DNA of 64,000 nucleotides from Calothrix sp. PCC 7507 (GCF_000316575.1 NC_019682.1:1054001-1118000); one strand, 5' to 3'; shown: positions 54,299-63,565, counted from the stretch's first letter. Translations and numbers: made by a program. The notes: generated from the letters alone by a model not told the origin.

Positions 54299-55450
54299 AT
54301 GAATTTTAATGACATTCCCTTAATTGATCAACACGCTCACAATGTGTTGAAGCCAGAAGTAGCTGCCAGTTATCCTTATGCGGCTGGCTTTACTGAAGGA
54401 TTTCACCCAGAAATTATCAATCATCATGCTCGTCACACATTATTCTATCGACGCAGCCTGCGAGAAATAGCGGCTTTATTGGCATGTGAACCTCAAGAAG
54501 CCGCAATTGTGGCGCGTCGAGAGAGTTTAGGAATAGAAAACTTGACACAAGTATATTTTCGTGCTGCTAATTTGGAAGCAATTTATTTGGATGACGGTTT
54601 TGCACCAAAGGATATCTTACCAATCTCATGGCATGAACAATTCATACCAGTAAAAAGGATTCTGCGGTTAGAGGTGGTAGCAGAACAGCTAATTCCTCAA
54701 ACGGATGATTTTGAAACTTTTCTCGCAAATTTCCACAGCGCGATTGATCCGCCACCCCCTGGAGTTGTGGCTTTTAAAAGTATTGTTTGTTACCGTACTG
54801 GCTTGGAAATTCAACCAGTAACGTTAGAGGCGGCGGCGGCTTATTTTTACCGCATCAAACAAAAGTTTCCCAATCAACCAGTGCGTCTGGTTGACAAACC
54901 TCTGATTGATTTTTTACTACAACAGGCTCTATTAATTGCCGCTAAATATCAACTACCATTGCAATTGCATACTGGTTTTGGCGATCCTGATTTAGATTTG
55001 CGATTGGCTAATCCTTTGCATCTGCGATCGCTCTTGGAATTACCGGAATCTTATCATGCACCTTTGGTACTGCTACATGCATCTTATCCATATATGCGCG
55101 AAGCTGGATATTTGGCTTCCGTCTATCCCCAGGTTTATTTAGATTTTGGTTTAGCAGTACCCAGTTTAAGCGTTTCTGGGATGCGGGAGACAATCCGGCA
55201 ATTATTAGAGTTGACTCCTACAAGTAAACTCATGTATTCCTCGGATGCTCACACCATCCCAGAATTGTACTATTTGGGAGCAAAATGGGGACGGCAGTTG
55301 TTAGCGGAAGTGTTAGAACAAGCAATTCAGGATTCTGATCTTACTGTCAGTGAAGCAGAGGCGATCGCTAAGGCAATTTTACGCGAAAATGCCTTAGCTT
55401 TGTATAAGCAAGTAACTGAGACTTCGACTGCGCTCAGTACAAGTAACTGA
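54299..55450 (+). CDS. Amidohydrolase family protein (FluG N-terminal-like)
   Basis: A 383-residue metal-dependent amidohydrolase 2. Metal-binding sites: LIDQHAHN (HxH), PLQLHTGFGD, LVLLHASYPY and the aspartate in MYSSDAHTIP. This is the amidohydrolase half of FluG; the glutamine synthetase half is the preceding gene. Expected role is hydrolysis of a gamma-glutamylated or aromatic amide substrate. The final nine residues (TSTALSTSN) come from a dispersed repeat that has replaced the original 3' end. Confidence 0.87.
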   Translation: MNFNDIPLIDQHAHNVLKPEVAASYPYAAGFTEGFHPEIINHHARHTLFYRRSLREIAALLACEPQEAAIVARRESLGIENLTQVYFRAANLEAIYLDDGFAPKDILPISWHEQFIPVKRILRLEVVAEQLIPQTDDFETFLANFHSAIDPPPPGVVAFKSIVCYRTGLEIQPVTLEAAAAYFYRIKQKFPNQPVRLVDKPLIDFLLQQALLIAAKYQLPLQLHTGFGDPDLDLRLANPLHLRSLLELPESYHAPLVLLHASYPYMREAGYLASVYPQVYLDFGLAVPSLSVSGMRETIRQLLELTPTSKLMYSSDAHTIPELYYLGAKWGRQLLAEVLEQAIQDSDLTVSEAEAIAKAILRENALALYKQVTETSTALSTSN

Positions 55451-55475
55451 TACTTCGACTGCGCTCAGTACAAGT
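55421..55475. repeat. Two tandem copies of the inverted 24-mer repeat
   Basis: Each copy reads ACTTCGACTGCGCTCAGTAC plus AAGT; starts at 55421 and 55452, unit 31 bases. This is the inverse of the ACTTGTACTGAGCG repeat. The first copy encodes the C-terminus of the amidohydrolase and the second lies just after its stop. Confidence 0.75.
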
Positions 55476-55490
55476 AACTGTTAACTGTTA

Positions 55491-55973
55491 TCAGCTAGCT
55501 ACTGCTACCGCATCTGTGGAAAACAGTTTCTGGAAATTTTCTGGTTTTGTCACCGCCAAATACTGCTCTGCCATTTCTGGTGTTAACAGTTCTATCATCA
55601 CAGTATTCTCCAACCAGAACTCAATCACATCAAAGAAAGAATCACGGTTACAACGCAACACTCGCCAACCTTCGCGTTTAGCAATTTCTTCAATTTTTTC
55701 TTGGCTACTAGAAACAGAGATAGCAGCATGGGTAGCTGTCAACCCAGAAGCATTATTAGTTAGTACAAACTGACATTGCTCATCTCCTTCACCAGGTACT
55801 ATCTGAGTTGCTACCGGATAAACTTCAATAGCTGTTCCATATTCATCCAGAGGAACAACTATATAGCTACCTGGGTGAGGAAAAAAGGCTGCAGCTTTAC
55901 CATTCAAGACTTCTGCTAGAACTTGAGCGACGTGCTGGGGGTTTTGGGCAGCAATAGAAATATGATGAATCAT
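55491..55973 (-). CDS. VOC-like (glyoxalase fold) protein
   Basis: A 160-residue protein starting MIHHISIAAQNPQHVAQVL, with LTATHAAISVSS, then FWLENTVMIELLTPEMAE. This arrangement, a His at the start, His in the middle and Glu at the end, is the VOC superfamily metal pattern. Possible roles are a glyoxalase- or dioxygenase-type enzyme; nothing nearby fixes it. It converges with the amidohydrolase gene. Confidence 0.75.
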   Translation of the reverse strand: MIHHISIAAQNPQHVAQVLAEVLNGKAAAFFPHPGSYIVVPLDEYGTAIEVYPVATQIVPGEGDEQCQFVLTNNASGLTATHAAISVSSSQEKIEEIAKREGWRVLRCNRDSFFDVIEFWLENTVMIELLTPEMAEQYLAVTKPENFQKLFSTDAVAVAS

Positions 55974-56158
55974 GAGTTAACCTCATTTGTTATTAGTTTT
56001 ATTACTTTCAGCTTCAAATCTAACTTTCAACTTTTCGGATTTTTATCTAAAAATCCAAGGTTGGCGTAAAGCCGTGCGTTCTGCTTTGACAGAAAACCCT
56101 ATCTCTGGTTATAGTCCTCAAAAGATAGAGTTACCGTTGTTTAAGCTAGGAAAGTTTT

Positions 56159-56599
56159 AAACGCAGATGAACGCGGATGAACGCAGATTGGAGTTGAATC
56201 AGTTAACGGAGATGATTATTGGGTGTGCGTTTAAAGTGGGTAATACGCTGGGGGTTGGTTTTTTGGAGCGAGTTTATGAAAATGCTCTGGTGCATGAGTT
56301 AGGGAAGACTGGTTTGCGGGTTGAGCAACAAAAGCCACTTCAAGTCTGGTATGACGGCATTGTTGTGGGAAATTACCAAGCTGATTTACTGGTTGAAGAA
56401 GCTGTGATTGTTGAATTAAAAGCGGTAACAGCATTAGATAGTAGGCATTTTGCCCAATGTATGAATTATCTTAAAGCAACTGGACTCACTCTGGGTCTAG
56501 TCATAAATTTTGGCAATCCCAAAGTAGAAGTAAAACGTGTAGTCCGAAATTTCTAATCCCATGAATCCCATCTGCGTTCATCCGCGTTCATCTGCGTTT
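56159..56599. mobile_element. GxxExxY gene cassette flanked by 30-bp perfect inverted repeats
   Basis: The left arm (56159-56188) is built of ACGCAGATGA/ACGCGGATGA units; the right arm (56570-56599) is its perfect inverse (ATCTGCGTTCATCCGCGTTC and so on). The 441-base unit contains one gene, and the left arm provides its first codons. Layout like a small mobile cassette. Confidence 0.75.
56167..56556 (+). CDS. GxxExxY family protein (PD-(D/E)xK)
   Basis: A 129-residue protein of the GxxExxY family, here GFLERVYENAL. The nuclease-like acid/lysine strand is QADLLVEEAVIVELKAV, and the end is TGLTLGLVINFGNPKVEVKRV. The family is thought to be a nuclease-related domain of unknown role, very common in cyanobacteria. 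The first residues (MNADERRLEL) derive from the flanking repeat. Confidence 0.85.
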   Translation: MNADERRLELNQLTEMIIGCAFKVGNTLGVGFLERVYENALVHELGKTGLRVEQQKPLQVWYDGIVVGNYQADLLVEEAVIVELKAVTALDSRHFAQCMNYLKATGLTLGLVINFGNPKVEVKRVVRNF

Positions 56600-56953
56600 G
56601 CAATTTTAATTAAACAGCAGAACTAAACTCATGCAACTAGAAGACTACTTTAACTTTTGCATCGTAAAGAACAGGATATTGTAGTTTCGGCGATCGCTGA
56701 TGGGAATGCCTGACAACTGTAGCATTGAATACAATTTTGTCATATTTTTTGGCTTTTAATACAAAAAATAGATGAAAAAACATATATCTTTAGTCTGAGG
56801 AAATATCTCTCTGAGGACATAGATAATGTCCGTAAAATTCGTGTTGAGATCCCTGACTTCTCTAAGAAGTCGGGGATCTGGCAGCCCAGAAAAATAAATA
56901 AACTAAAATACGCATCAATCCAAGTTTTTTCCTCAACACAAAAACCGCTTCAG
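56557..56953. other. Intergenic region with dispersed hairpin
   Basis: About 400 bases. Apart from the right arm of the cassette and the hairpin at 56847-56879 no gene or RNA is seen. The final 70 bases are AT-rich and likely contain the promoter of the metalloprotease gene. Confidence 0.4.
56847..56879. repeat. Dispersed hairpin (AGATCCC...GGGATCT)
   Basis: AGATCCCTGACTTCT and AGAAGTCGGGGATCT pair at 14 of 15 positions around a three-base loop. The type is common between genes in cyanobacteria. It lies about 75 bases before the metalloprotease start and would be part of its leader. Confidence 0.7.
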
Positions 56954-59773
56954 ATGAAAACCCAAAGGATGAAATACTGGATACTAAAATTAGTCATTTT
57001 CACAGTTTTACTGTATAACTTATTACTTAACAATAATTACGCAGTCGCTAACACTGATGTGCAACAATTAAATGCACAACCAGTGGTGGAAAACATAGCA
57101 AGTGGTGAAAATATTTTTGAGGAGAAGAGAAAGGAATACTTTCGCCGATTGATTCAAATAGTTAGAGGCGTAGATCAACAAGCAGGACTCTTCCGATTTT
57201 ATTTTAGTGAAGATTCAGGGAAAATTTACTGGGAAATTAAACCCGAACAGCTAAAGAAAAACTATCTAGCCACAGTGACATTAGAATCGGGGATTGGCGA
57301 AAGTGGCATTTATAGTGGATCGCCTCTTGCTGATTTCCTCTTTTACTTCCAACGAGTAAACGATAATTTGCACTTTGTAGTGCGTAATGTCAAATTTCGG
57401 ACAGAATCTAGTAAACCAGAAAAGCGATCGCTAGCTCGTTCATTTAGCGACTCAGTTTTGTATGCACTCCCAATCAATAATATTGATCCAGAAAGTAACA
57501 ATATTTTAATTAACCTAGATGACTTGCTAATGCAGGATTTTCCGGGATTAACTCCGCTATTAAAATACTCTTTGCAAGCTGATTATCATCTCGAAGCCAA
57601 CAAGTCATATTTGAATGGTATTAACAGCTATTCCGACAACGTCGAAATTGATGCAATTTACGGTTTTTCAGCCCCAGAAGGAGCGAATTTAGTCACTTTA
57701 CCTGATAGCAGATCCTTGAGTCTGAAGGTACACTATAGTTTTTCGCAACTGCAAGAAAACAACGGTTATGTCCCCCGGTTAGCCGATGATCGAGTGGGAT
57801 ATTTTGTGACAGCCTTCCAAAATTTTTCTGACAATAACGATCAAGAACCATTTGTACGTTATATCAATCGTTGGCATCTAGAACCATCTGATCCTCACGC
57901 CGCCATATCTCCACCTAAAAAACCAATTGTGTTTTGGATTGAGAATGCTGTGCCTTTCGAGTACCGCGACGCGATTCGTGAAGGTGTCTTGATGTGGAAC
58001 ACAGCATTTGCCAAAGCCGGATTTAAAAATGCCATTGAAGTGCAGCAAATGCCTGATGACGCTGATTGGCAACCAGGAGATGTGCGCTACAACACTATTC
58101 GCTGGTTCAATTCTCTGGATGCTAATTTTGCTAAAGGGCCGATGCGCGTTAACCCATTCACCGGCGAAATATTGGATGCAGATATCATTGTCGATGCCAA
58201 TATGGTGCGTTTCATTCAGCAAGAATATCGCGCATTCATGGAATCTAACCCTTATCCCAACACTCAAAAGTCAAAAGTTGGGAATAGCAATATTACTCCA
58301 GTTCTCGAATGCAATAATCAAGATTTATCCCCGACGGTTAACCCCCAACTGTTGACTTTCCAGAAGAATTCTGAATACTGCTATGGTAATGAGTCGGTGA
58401 ATCAAGCAGCTATGGGGGCGCTGGCATTATCACTTTTGCAAAACACCACACCAAGCAGTGTGGCAATGCAAGAGTATGTATATCAATATTTGCGTTCTCT
58501 GATTGCTCACGAAGTCGGGCACACTCTGGGTTTGCGCCATAATTTTCACGGCAGCACGATGTTAGCGCCTAAAGAGTTAAATAACACCGAAATTACTCAC
58601 ACAAAGGGTTTAGTGGGTTCGGTGATGGACTATCTGCCGGTGAATATAGCACCGCAGGGAGTAGTGCAAGGTGACTATTTTCCCAGAGTTCTTGGCCCTT
58701 ATGACGAATGGGCGATTGAGTATGGTTATAAAAGAAGCCCTCAGACAGAACTGGAGGCAATGATTCCAGAAGCGGAAAAAAGCTTTTTAGAACAGATTGC
58801 TTTAGCGTCGCCGCAACCAGAATTATCTTACGCAACTGATGAAGATATTTGGAATATCAATCCTCTAGCAAATGTCTGGGATATGAGTAGTGATGTGCTA
58901 CTTTATGCACAATGGCAAATGGATAATGCTCGTGTGATGTGGCAGCACTTGGATCAGGGCGATCGCTCTAGCGGAAAAAGCTATAGTAATCTGCGTGGCT
59001 TATTCAATAGAGTATTAAAATACTATTTTCGTAATGCTAGTTTAGTCTCTCAATATATTGGTGGACAATCATTTCAGCGTCTCCATGCCAGTCAAGTGGG
59101 GACTGGGCATGAACAAGCTCCATTAAATTCCAGTACCCAGAACCCAGTTGATGATACTTCCTGGGCATTTGTACCAGTGCCAATCCTCAAACAACGTCAG
59201 GCATTGACAAAGCTGCAAGAATATGTATTTGCTGAGAATGCTTTTAGCTTCTCACCAAAATTGCTGAATCGGCTAGCACCATCACGCTGGCAACATTGGG
59301 GTAGCCCAGCACCTAAGAACCGCCTTGATTATCCAATCCACGAACGGATTGTCAAGTTTCAAAGCGGGGTATTGCGATCGCTATTAGACAGCGATCGCCT
59401 CAATCATCTACAAGATATAGAATTAAAAACCTTACCAGGAGAAGCACTCACTATCCCAGAACTGTTTGACACCCTACAACAAGGCATCTGGACAGAAGTT
59501 TTAGGAACAGAAGAAGCAAAGCCAATTTCTAGCATCCGGCGTTCATTGCAACGGGAACATCTGAATATATTGCTAGCAATGGTATTGCGTCATATTGATA
59601 CACCTGAAGATGCTCAAACAGTAGCTTGGTATGAATTGCGCCAACTGCAAACAGCTATTGAAACCAGACTCAAACAACTTGGTGAACACCTTGATGTTTA
59701 CACACTAGCCCACCTGCAAGTTTCTGGCGATCGCATTATTAAAGCATTAAACGCCCAGATGTTGTCTAAGTAG
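56954..59773 (+). CDS. Large exported zinc metalloprotease (DUF5117/DUF4953 type)
   Basis: A 939-residue protein with signal peptide (LKLVIFTVLLYNLLL, cut near AVAN). The zinc site is HEVGHTLGLRHNF (HExxHxxGxxH), with the Met-turn region GSVMDYLP following, as in metzincins. The N-terminal half (about 60-390) contains beta-rich modules (LFRFYFSEDSGKIYWEI, FVRYINRWHLEPSDP) and VPFEYRDAIREGVLMWN. Proteins of this type occur in Bacteroidetes and cyanobacteria. The substrate is unknown; probably acts in the periplasm or outside. Confidence 0.9.
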   Translation: MKTQRMKYWILKLVIFTVLLYNLLLNNNYAVANTDVQQLNAQPVVENIASGENIFEEKRKEYFRRLIQIVRGVDQQAGLFRFYFSEDSGKIYWEIKPEQLKKNYLATVTLESGIGESGIYSGSPLADFLFYFQRVNDNLHFVVRNVKFRTESSKPEKRSLARSFSDSVLYALPINNIDPESNNILINLDDLLMQDFPGLTPLLKYSLQADYHLEANKSYLNGINSYSDNVEIDAIYGFSAPEGANLVTLPDSRSLSLKVHYSFSQLQENNGYVPRLADDRVGYFVTAFQNFSDNNDQEPFVRYINRWHLEPSDPHAAISPPKKPIVFWIENAVPFEYRDAIREGVLMWNTAFAKAGFKNAIEVQQMPDDADWQPGDVRYNTIRWFNSLDANFAKGPMRVNPFTGEILDADIIVDANMVRFIQQEYRAFMESNPYPNTQKSKVGNSNITPVLECNNQDLSPTVNPQLLTFQKNSEYCYGNESVNQAAMGALALSLLQNTTPSSVAMQEYVYQYLRSLIAHEVGHTLGLRHNFHGSTMLAPKELNNTEITHTKGLVGSVMDYLPVNIAPQGVVQGDYFPRVLGPYDEWAIEYGYKRSPQTELEAMIPEAEKSFLEQIALASPQPELSYATDEDIWNINPLANVWDMSSDVLLYAQWQMDNARVMWQHLDQGDRSSGKSYSNLRGLFNRVLKYYFRNASLVSQYIGGQSFQRLHASQVGTGHEQAPLNSSTQNPVDDTSWAFVPVPILKQRQALTKLQEYVFAENAFSFSPKLLNRLAPSRWQHWGSPAPKNRLDYPIHERIVKFQSGVLRSLLDSDRLNHLQDIELKTLPGEALTIPELFDTLQQGIWTEVLGTEEAKPISSIRRSLQREHLNILLAMVLRHIDTPEDAQTVAWYELRQLQTAIETRLKQLGEHLDVYTLAHLQVSGDRIIKALNAQMLSK

Positions 59774-59951
59774 TTGGCATTGGGCATTGGGCATTGGGCA
59801 TGGGGGGAGAAATAGCTAATGATCCTTGACTCCTAACTCCTGACTCCTAACTCCTGACTCCTAACTCCTGACTCCTAACTCCTGACTCCTAACTCCTGAC
59901 TCCTAACTCCTAACTCCTAACTCCTAACTCCTGACTCTTGACTCTTGACTA
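59774..59951. repeat. Heptad repeat arrays (TTGGGCA and TGACTCCTAACTCC types)
   Basis: First three to four TTGGGCA heptads (59774-59802), then a long array of alternating TGACTCC and TAACTCC heptads (59825-59951, about 18 units) ending in TGACTCT. The alternation with a 14-base higher-order period points to expansion of a two-unit block. Confidence 0.85.
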
Positions 59952-60124
59952 GTCTTTACAGCACAACTTAAGCTATTATACGGTAAACCGACCGACGAGC
60001 CGTAGTATTTTAGTTTGTAGATATCCGCCAATCACGCCTGTGTATGGGGTTATTTGAGTTGCACTAACCAAATTAATGCAACCCCAAATAGCTTGAAATT
60101 GCCATGTTTACAAGGAAGAATTCC

Positions 60125-60808
60125 ATGAGTACTGTACAACTTTATTTCGCCAAAGCCTCGACCTTTTCCCAAAGAACCCGTGTTGTTTTGCTGGAAAAAG
60201 GCATCAATTTTACTGCGAACGAAATTGATCTCCAAAATAAACCAGAAGGTTATACCCAAATTTCGCGTTATGGCAAAGTTCCCGCCATCAAACACGGGGA
60301 CATAATACTTTATGAGTCCGCCATTATCAACGAATATCTGGATGAGGTGTTCCCAGAACCACCTCTATTACCCCGCGATCCTGGCACAAAAGCGATCGCC
60401 CGAATCTGGATCGATTATGCCAACACTCGCTTTGTACCGGCGTTTAACAAATTCCTGCGTAGTCCAGATCCCCAGGAACAAGCACAGGGAGGAAGGGAAT
60501 TTTTAGAATCGCTTTTATATCTTGAGCAAGAAGGATTAGGTAAGCTTTCCCATGATGGCCCTTACTGGTTTGGGGAAACGCTCTCATTAGTGGATATCAG
60601 CTTCTATCCCTGGTTTGAACGCCTGCCGTTGCTCGAACACTTCCGCAAGTTCAGCTTCCCATCAGAAACGCCGCGCTTACAAAAATGGTGGAATGCTCTG
60701 AGCGATCGCAACTCAGTTCGGCAAGTAGCAAATCCTGCCAGCTTCTATATAGAACGATTCGCCAAAATTCTTGGTGAACCGACAGCTGTTGCTATTGCTC
60801 AAAAATAA
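60125..60808 (+). CDS. Glutathione S-transferase family protein
   Basis: A 227-residue GST. The thioredoxin-like N-terminal domain starts [20 protein letters not shown], with [10 protein letters not shown] (cis-Pro) and [20 protein letters not shown] (ligand-contacting ES). The helical C-terminal domain contains [20 protein letters not shown]. The start at 60125 is used because AAGGAAG lies right before it. The active-site residue is probably S in ASTFS. It precedes a CmcJ-like gene by 35 bases and is likely in its operon. Confidence 0.9.
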   Translation: MSTVQLYFAKASTFSQRTRVVLLEKGINFTANEIDLQNKPEGYTQISRYGKVPAIKHGDIILYESAIINEYLDEVFPEPPLLPRDPGTKAIARIWIDYANTRFVPAFNKFLRSPDPQEQAQGGREFLESLLYLEQEGLGKLSHDGPYWFGETLSLVDISFYPWFERLPLLEHFRKFSFPSETPRLQKWWNALSDRNSVRQVANPASFYIERFAKILGEPTAVAIAQK

Positions 60809-60843
60809 AAGCGTCGTTAACGACCAAAATATTGAAGACTAGG

Positions 60844-61704
60844 ATGCAACCCATGACTCTAAACAGTCAAATTTTTCAGGATCTACCGCACGTTGAAGCG
60901 TCCCTGAATTACCTCACACCGACACCAGAAAAGCCTGTCAACTACACCTATGAACCGCCACCAGGGGTGCCACAACGTAGTGGTAAATACGAGCCGCACA
61001 CACTCTCGATTCGTAATGGTCGTCCGATTGTAGGTGATCTATCCTTAGATCAAGAAGGTTTTGCGCTAACGGCACATAACACCACAGTTCAAGACTTCTA
61101 CGACGAAGACGAGGTACGCCGTGTTTATTACCCTGAAGCTGAGAAACTGCTAGCGGAGGTGACGGGTGCAGCCAAGGTTGTTGTATTCGATCACAACATC
61201 CGTAACGCCCAACGCTCAAAACCAGGCGAGAACACGATCAAGCAGCCAGTTAAGGGTGTTCATAACGACTTCACCGCTAAATCTGGCTATAGTCGCGCCC
61301 GTGTCGTCCTGTCAGCACTGGGGACAGAAGACTCCGATGTGCTTTTAAAACATCGCTTTGGTGTGATTAATGTCTGGAGACCGATCGCCGGGACAGTCCA
61401 AGAGTCGCCATTGGCGGTCTGCAATGCCCGCAGTATAGCCCCTACAGACTTAGTAGCCACAGACCTCGTATACCGCGATCGCGTTGGCGAGACTTACGCA
61501 GTTACGTATAACCCAACACACCAATGGTTTTACTTTCCCCAAATGCAACGGCATGAGGCGCTGCTAATTAAGTGCTTCGACTCTGCAGAAGACGGCCCCG
61601 CCAGGTTCGCCGCACACACAGCATTCGATGACCCCACCAGTCTACCGGATGCACCACCACGAGAGAGTATTGAACTGCGGACGCTAGTTTTCTATCCTGC
61701 ATAG
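60844..61704 (+). CDS. CmcJ/NvfI family oxidoreductase-like protein
   Basis: A 286-residue protein of the CmcJ/NvfI family. The core motif VHNDFTAKSGYSRARV carries an HxD, with TVQDFYDEDEVRRVYYPEAE before and FGVINVWRPIAGTVQ after. The family includes proteins in antibiotic and meroterpenoid synthesis acting as 2OG/Fe(II)-like or methyltransferase partners. The ATG at 60844 or 60853 is the start; a TTG at 60832 is less likely. Pairing with a GST suggests modification or detoxification of a small aromatic compound. Confidence 0.85.
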   Translation: MQPMTLNSQIFQDLPHVEASLNYLTPTPEKPVNYTYEPPPGVPQRSGKYEPHTLSIRNGRPIVGDLSLDQEGFALTAHNTTVQDFYDEDEVRRVYYPEAEKLLAEVTGAAKVVVFDHNIRNAQRSKPGENTIKQPVKGVHNDFTAKSGYSRARVVLSALGTEDSDVLLKHRFGVINVWRPIAGTVQESPLAVCNARSIAPTDLVATDLVYRDRVGETYAVTYNPTHQWFYFPQMQRHEALLIKCFDSAEDGPARFAAHTAFDDPTSLPDAPPRESIELRTLVFYPA

Positions 61705-61760
61705 CAATACTTTAGGGAACTGTTAACTGATTTAATTGGAGGGCAAACAACCGTTTGCCC

Positions 61761-62888
61761 CTATGGTATTTGGATGTCATCGGCTAAAAATGCCTCTAAT
61801 TCAGGCACATCAACCCAGCTAGACTGGCGCTGCGATTCATGGGAAGAATCCATTAATAACTGAGAATAAACGCCTTCTCGCAGTGATGGAACTATTTCTT
61901 GCTGAGTTTCAATACCCTGTACCCACCTATCTACAACCCGAATAAATGCAGAAATCCGCCCATCGGTGTAGTTTTTAGGAAATACTAAGCGTTGTGGTAT
62001 TTCAATTTCAGTTAAGGGTTTACCTGGCTGGGAACCCCAAACACGAAATCCGTGGATGTAATCTTTTTGATTTTCGCTGCCTACGATTAAAGTACCGCGA
62101 TCGCCATATACTTCTACCCAATGGGTTCTGGATGCATGAACAACGGCACTGATGGTAACTTGGCAAGGTGTCCCATCAGCCAATTCCAGCGTTAGTAAAC
62201 AGTTATCATCTGTCTCTACTGGTTTGACTTCACTGCTAACAGGATCAACACGTGTGGGAATAGCGGTGCTTAAATGGGCGCTTAATCTGCGAACTGGGCC
62301 AAATAACCAATAAATATAATCAAAGGCGTGGGAACCCAAAGAACCCAGCGCACCCCCTCCCTTTTCTTGGGAAGAATACCAGTTCCAAGGGCGGGAAGCA
62401 TCAGCGCGAGAGGAACCTAACCAATCAATCCTAATTAACCGTTTTTTGCCTACATAATCTGCTGACAATAATTCTGCAAATAATTGCCATCCTGGGACAA
62501 AGCGAAATTCAAAGTCTACAGTAGCAATTACACCTTTGTCTCTAGCTAATTGATAAAGTTCTTTAGCTTCATCTGCATTTAAAGCTGTGGGTTTTTCGAG
62601 TAATAAATGTTTCCCTGCTTGCAGCACTTTTTTCGCCATTTCATAGTGCAAAAATGGCGGTGTGGAAATGCTGACGGCTTGCACTTCTGGTAATGCTAAA
62701 ATGTCTGCAATTGTGTCGCAGGCGTGGCGGATATTATATGATTCTGCTATGGCTTTAGCTTTATTAATATCGCGGTGATAAACAGCGACTACCGCTGTGC
62801 GGTGATGTGCTTGTAATCCCGGAATATGAACTTTTTGACCAAATCCCGTGCCAATAATCGCCACACCAATTGTATTTTGATTTTTCAT
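61761..62888 (-). CDS. Gfo/Idh/MocA family oxidoreductase
   Basis: A 375-residue NAD(P)-dependent sugar-type dehydrogenase. The dinucleotide motif is IGVAIIGTGFGQKVHIPGLQ, then EKPTALNADEAKELY with the EKP catalytic lysine. GGGALGSLGSHAFDYIYWLFG carries the second catalytic region (GSHAxD). C-terminal fold intact. Substrate unknown, often a sugar, inositol or sugar-nucleotide. A single gene. Confidence 0.88.
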   Translation of the reverse strand: MKNQNTIGVAIIGTGFGQKVHIPGLQAHHRTAVVAVYHRDINKAKAIAESYNIRHACDTIADILALPEVQAVSISTPPFLHYEMAKKVLQAGKHLLLEKPTALNADEAKELYQLARDKGVIATVDFEFRFVPGWQLFAELLSADYVGKKRLIRIDWLGSSRADASRPWNWYSSQEKGGGALGSLGSHAFDYIYWLFGPVRRLSAHLSTAIPTRVDPVSSEVKPVETDDNCLLTLELADGTPCQVTISAVVHASRTHWVEVYGDRGTLIVGSENQKDYIHGFRVWGSQPGKPLTEIEIPQRLVFPKNYTDGRISAFIRVVDRWVQGIETQQEIVPSLREGVYSQLLMDSSHESQRQSSWVDVPELEAFLADDIQIP

Positions 62889-62903
62889 ATTTAATAAATA
62901 AAA

Positions 62904-62978
62904 CTATCTCAAAACTCGAATTCTCAAAGGATAGCGATTATTATCGCTATTATAAGCTTTAAATACTGCAAAATTCAT
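62904..62978 (-). pseudogene. Duplicated fragment of DUF4870 gene 3' end
   Basis: Reads MNFAVFKAYNSDNNRYPLRI then RVLR and stop, matching the last residues of the intact gene at 63098-63565 (NFAAFKAYHGDYYRYPLTIRVLR). It is about 120 bases downstream of that gene. Only the final 24 codons are present. Confidence 0.8.
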
Positions 62979-62981
62979 ACG

Positions 62982-63035
62982 TAGGGTGGGCAATGCCCAC
63001 CAAAACCCCGAATGTGGTGGGCATTGCCCACCCTA
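62982..63035. repeat. Doubled TAGGGTGGG hairpin repeat
   Basis: TAGGGTGGGCAATGCCCACC (62982-63001) and its exact inverse at 63016-63035 are separated by 14 bases. Each arm is itself palindromic, so either two small hairpins or one large stem can form. It lies between the intact DUF4870 gene and its decayed fragment. A single version is at 25459-25481. Confidence 0.75.
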
Positions 63036-63097
63036 CAAATAATGAGATTTTAAAAAAATCAAAAAACTATGCTTTAAAACTTCACAGATGACAAAAC

Positions 63098-63565
63098 TTA
63101 TCTCAAAACTCGAATGGTCAAAGGATAGCGATAGTAATCACCATGATAAGCTTTAAATGCTGCAAAATTCACTAAAAATAATTGCAATAATAACATGATT
63201 GTAGTAATTAAAAACCACACAGATATTAAACCATCTAAAACCATCTTCATTTCATCTCCTGCGCGTTTGTTAGTCACTGCAATAGCACAGATGAATAACA
63301 TTACCAGCAAGGAAATGATGATGATAATTAACGTGTAAAATGTTAGTGAAAGTTGAAAATTCAAAGCTTCTTTACCTTGAAAATCAATCCAGGGAGATTT
63401 GGCTTTATTGAATTGCCAAATTATTAGCGGCAATAAAATATTCAGGGGGAGATAGAAAGGAATGCCGATAAATACTAAGGAAAACAAGAGTATCCATGCT
63501 AACAAAGCCGAAAAATGACAGAACATTGCCCATATACGCATTTTTTGTTGGGGTTTTTCTCTCAT
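63098..63565 (-). CDS. DUF4870 domain membrane protein
   Basis: A 155-residue protein with four probable membrane helices (CHFSALLAWILLFSLVF, PFYLPLNILLPLIIW, LTFYTLIIIIISLLVMLFI, VWFLITTIMLLLQLFLV). The helices plus WQFNKAKSPWIDFQGKEALNFQLS are the DUF4870 signature. A short charged start (REKPQQKM) precedes. Function unknown. Confidence 0.85.
   Translation of the reverse strand: MREKPQQKMRIWAMFCHFSALLAWILLFSLVFIGIPFYLPLNILLPLIIWQFNKAKSPWIDFQGKEALNFQLSLTFYTLIIIIISLLVMLFICAIAVTNKRAGDEMKMVLDGLISVWFLITTIMLLLQLFLVNFAAFKAYHGDYYRYPLTIRVLR

Noticed and set aside
55980-56160. Plus-strand frame ending GYSPQKIELPLFKLGKF
   Set aside because: About 57 codons without a start and without any recognised family; could be a gene remnant but cannot be supported.
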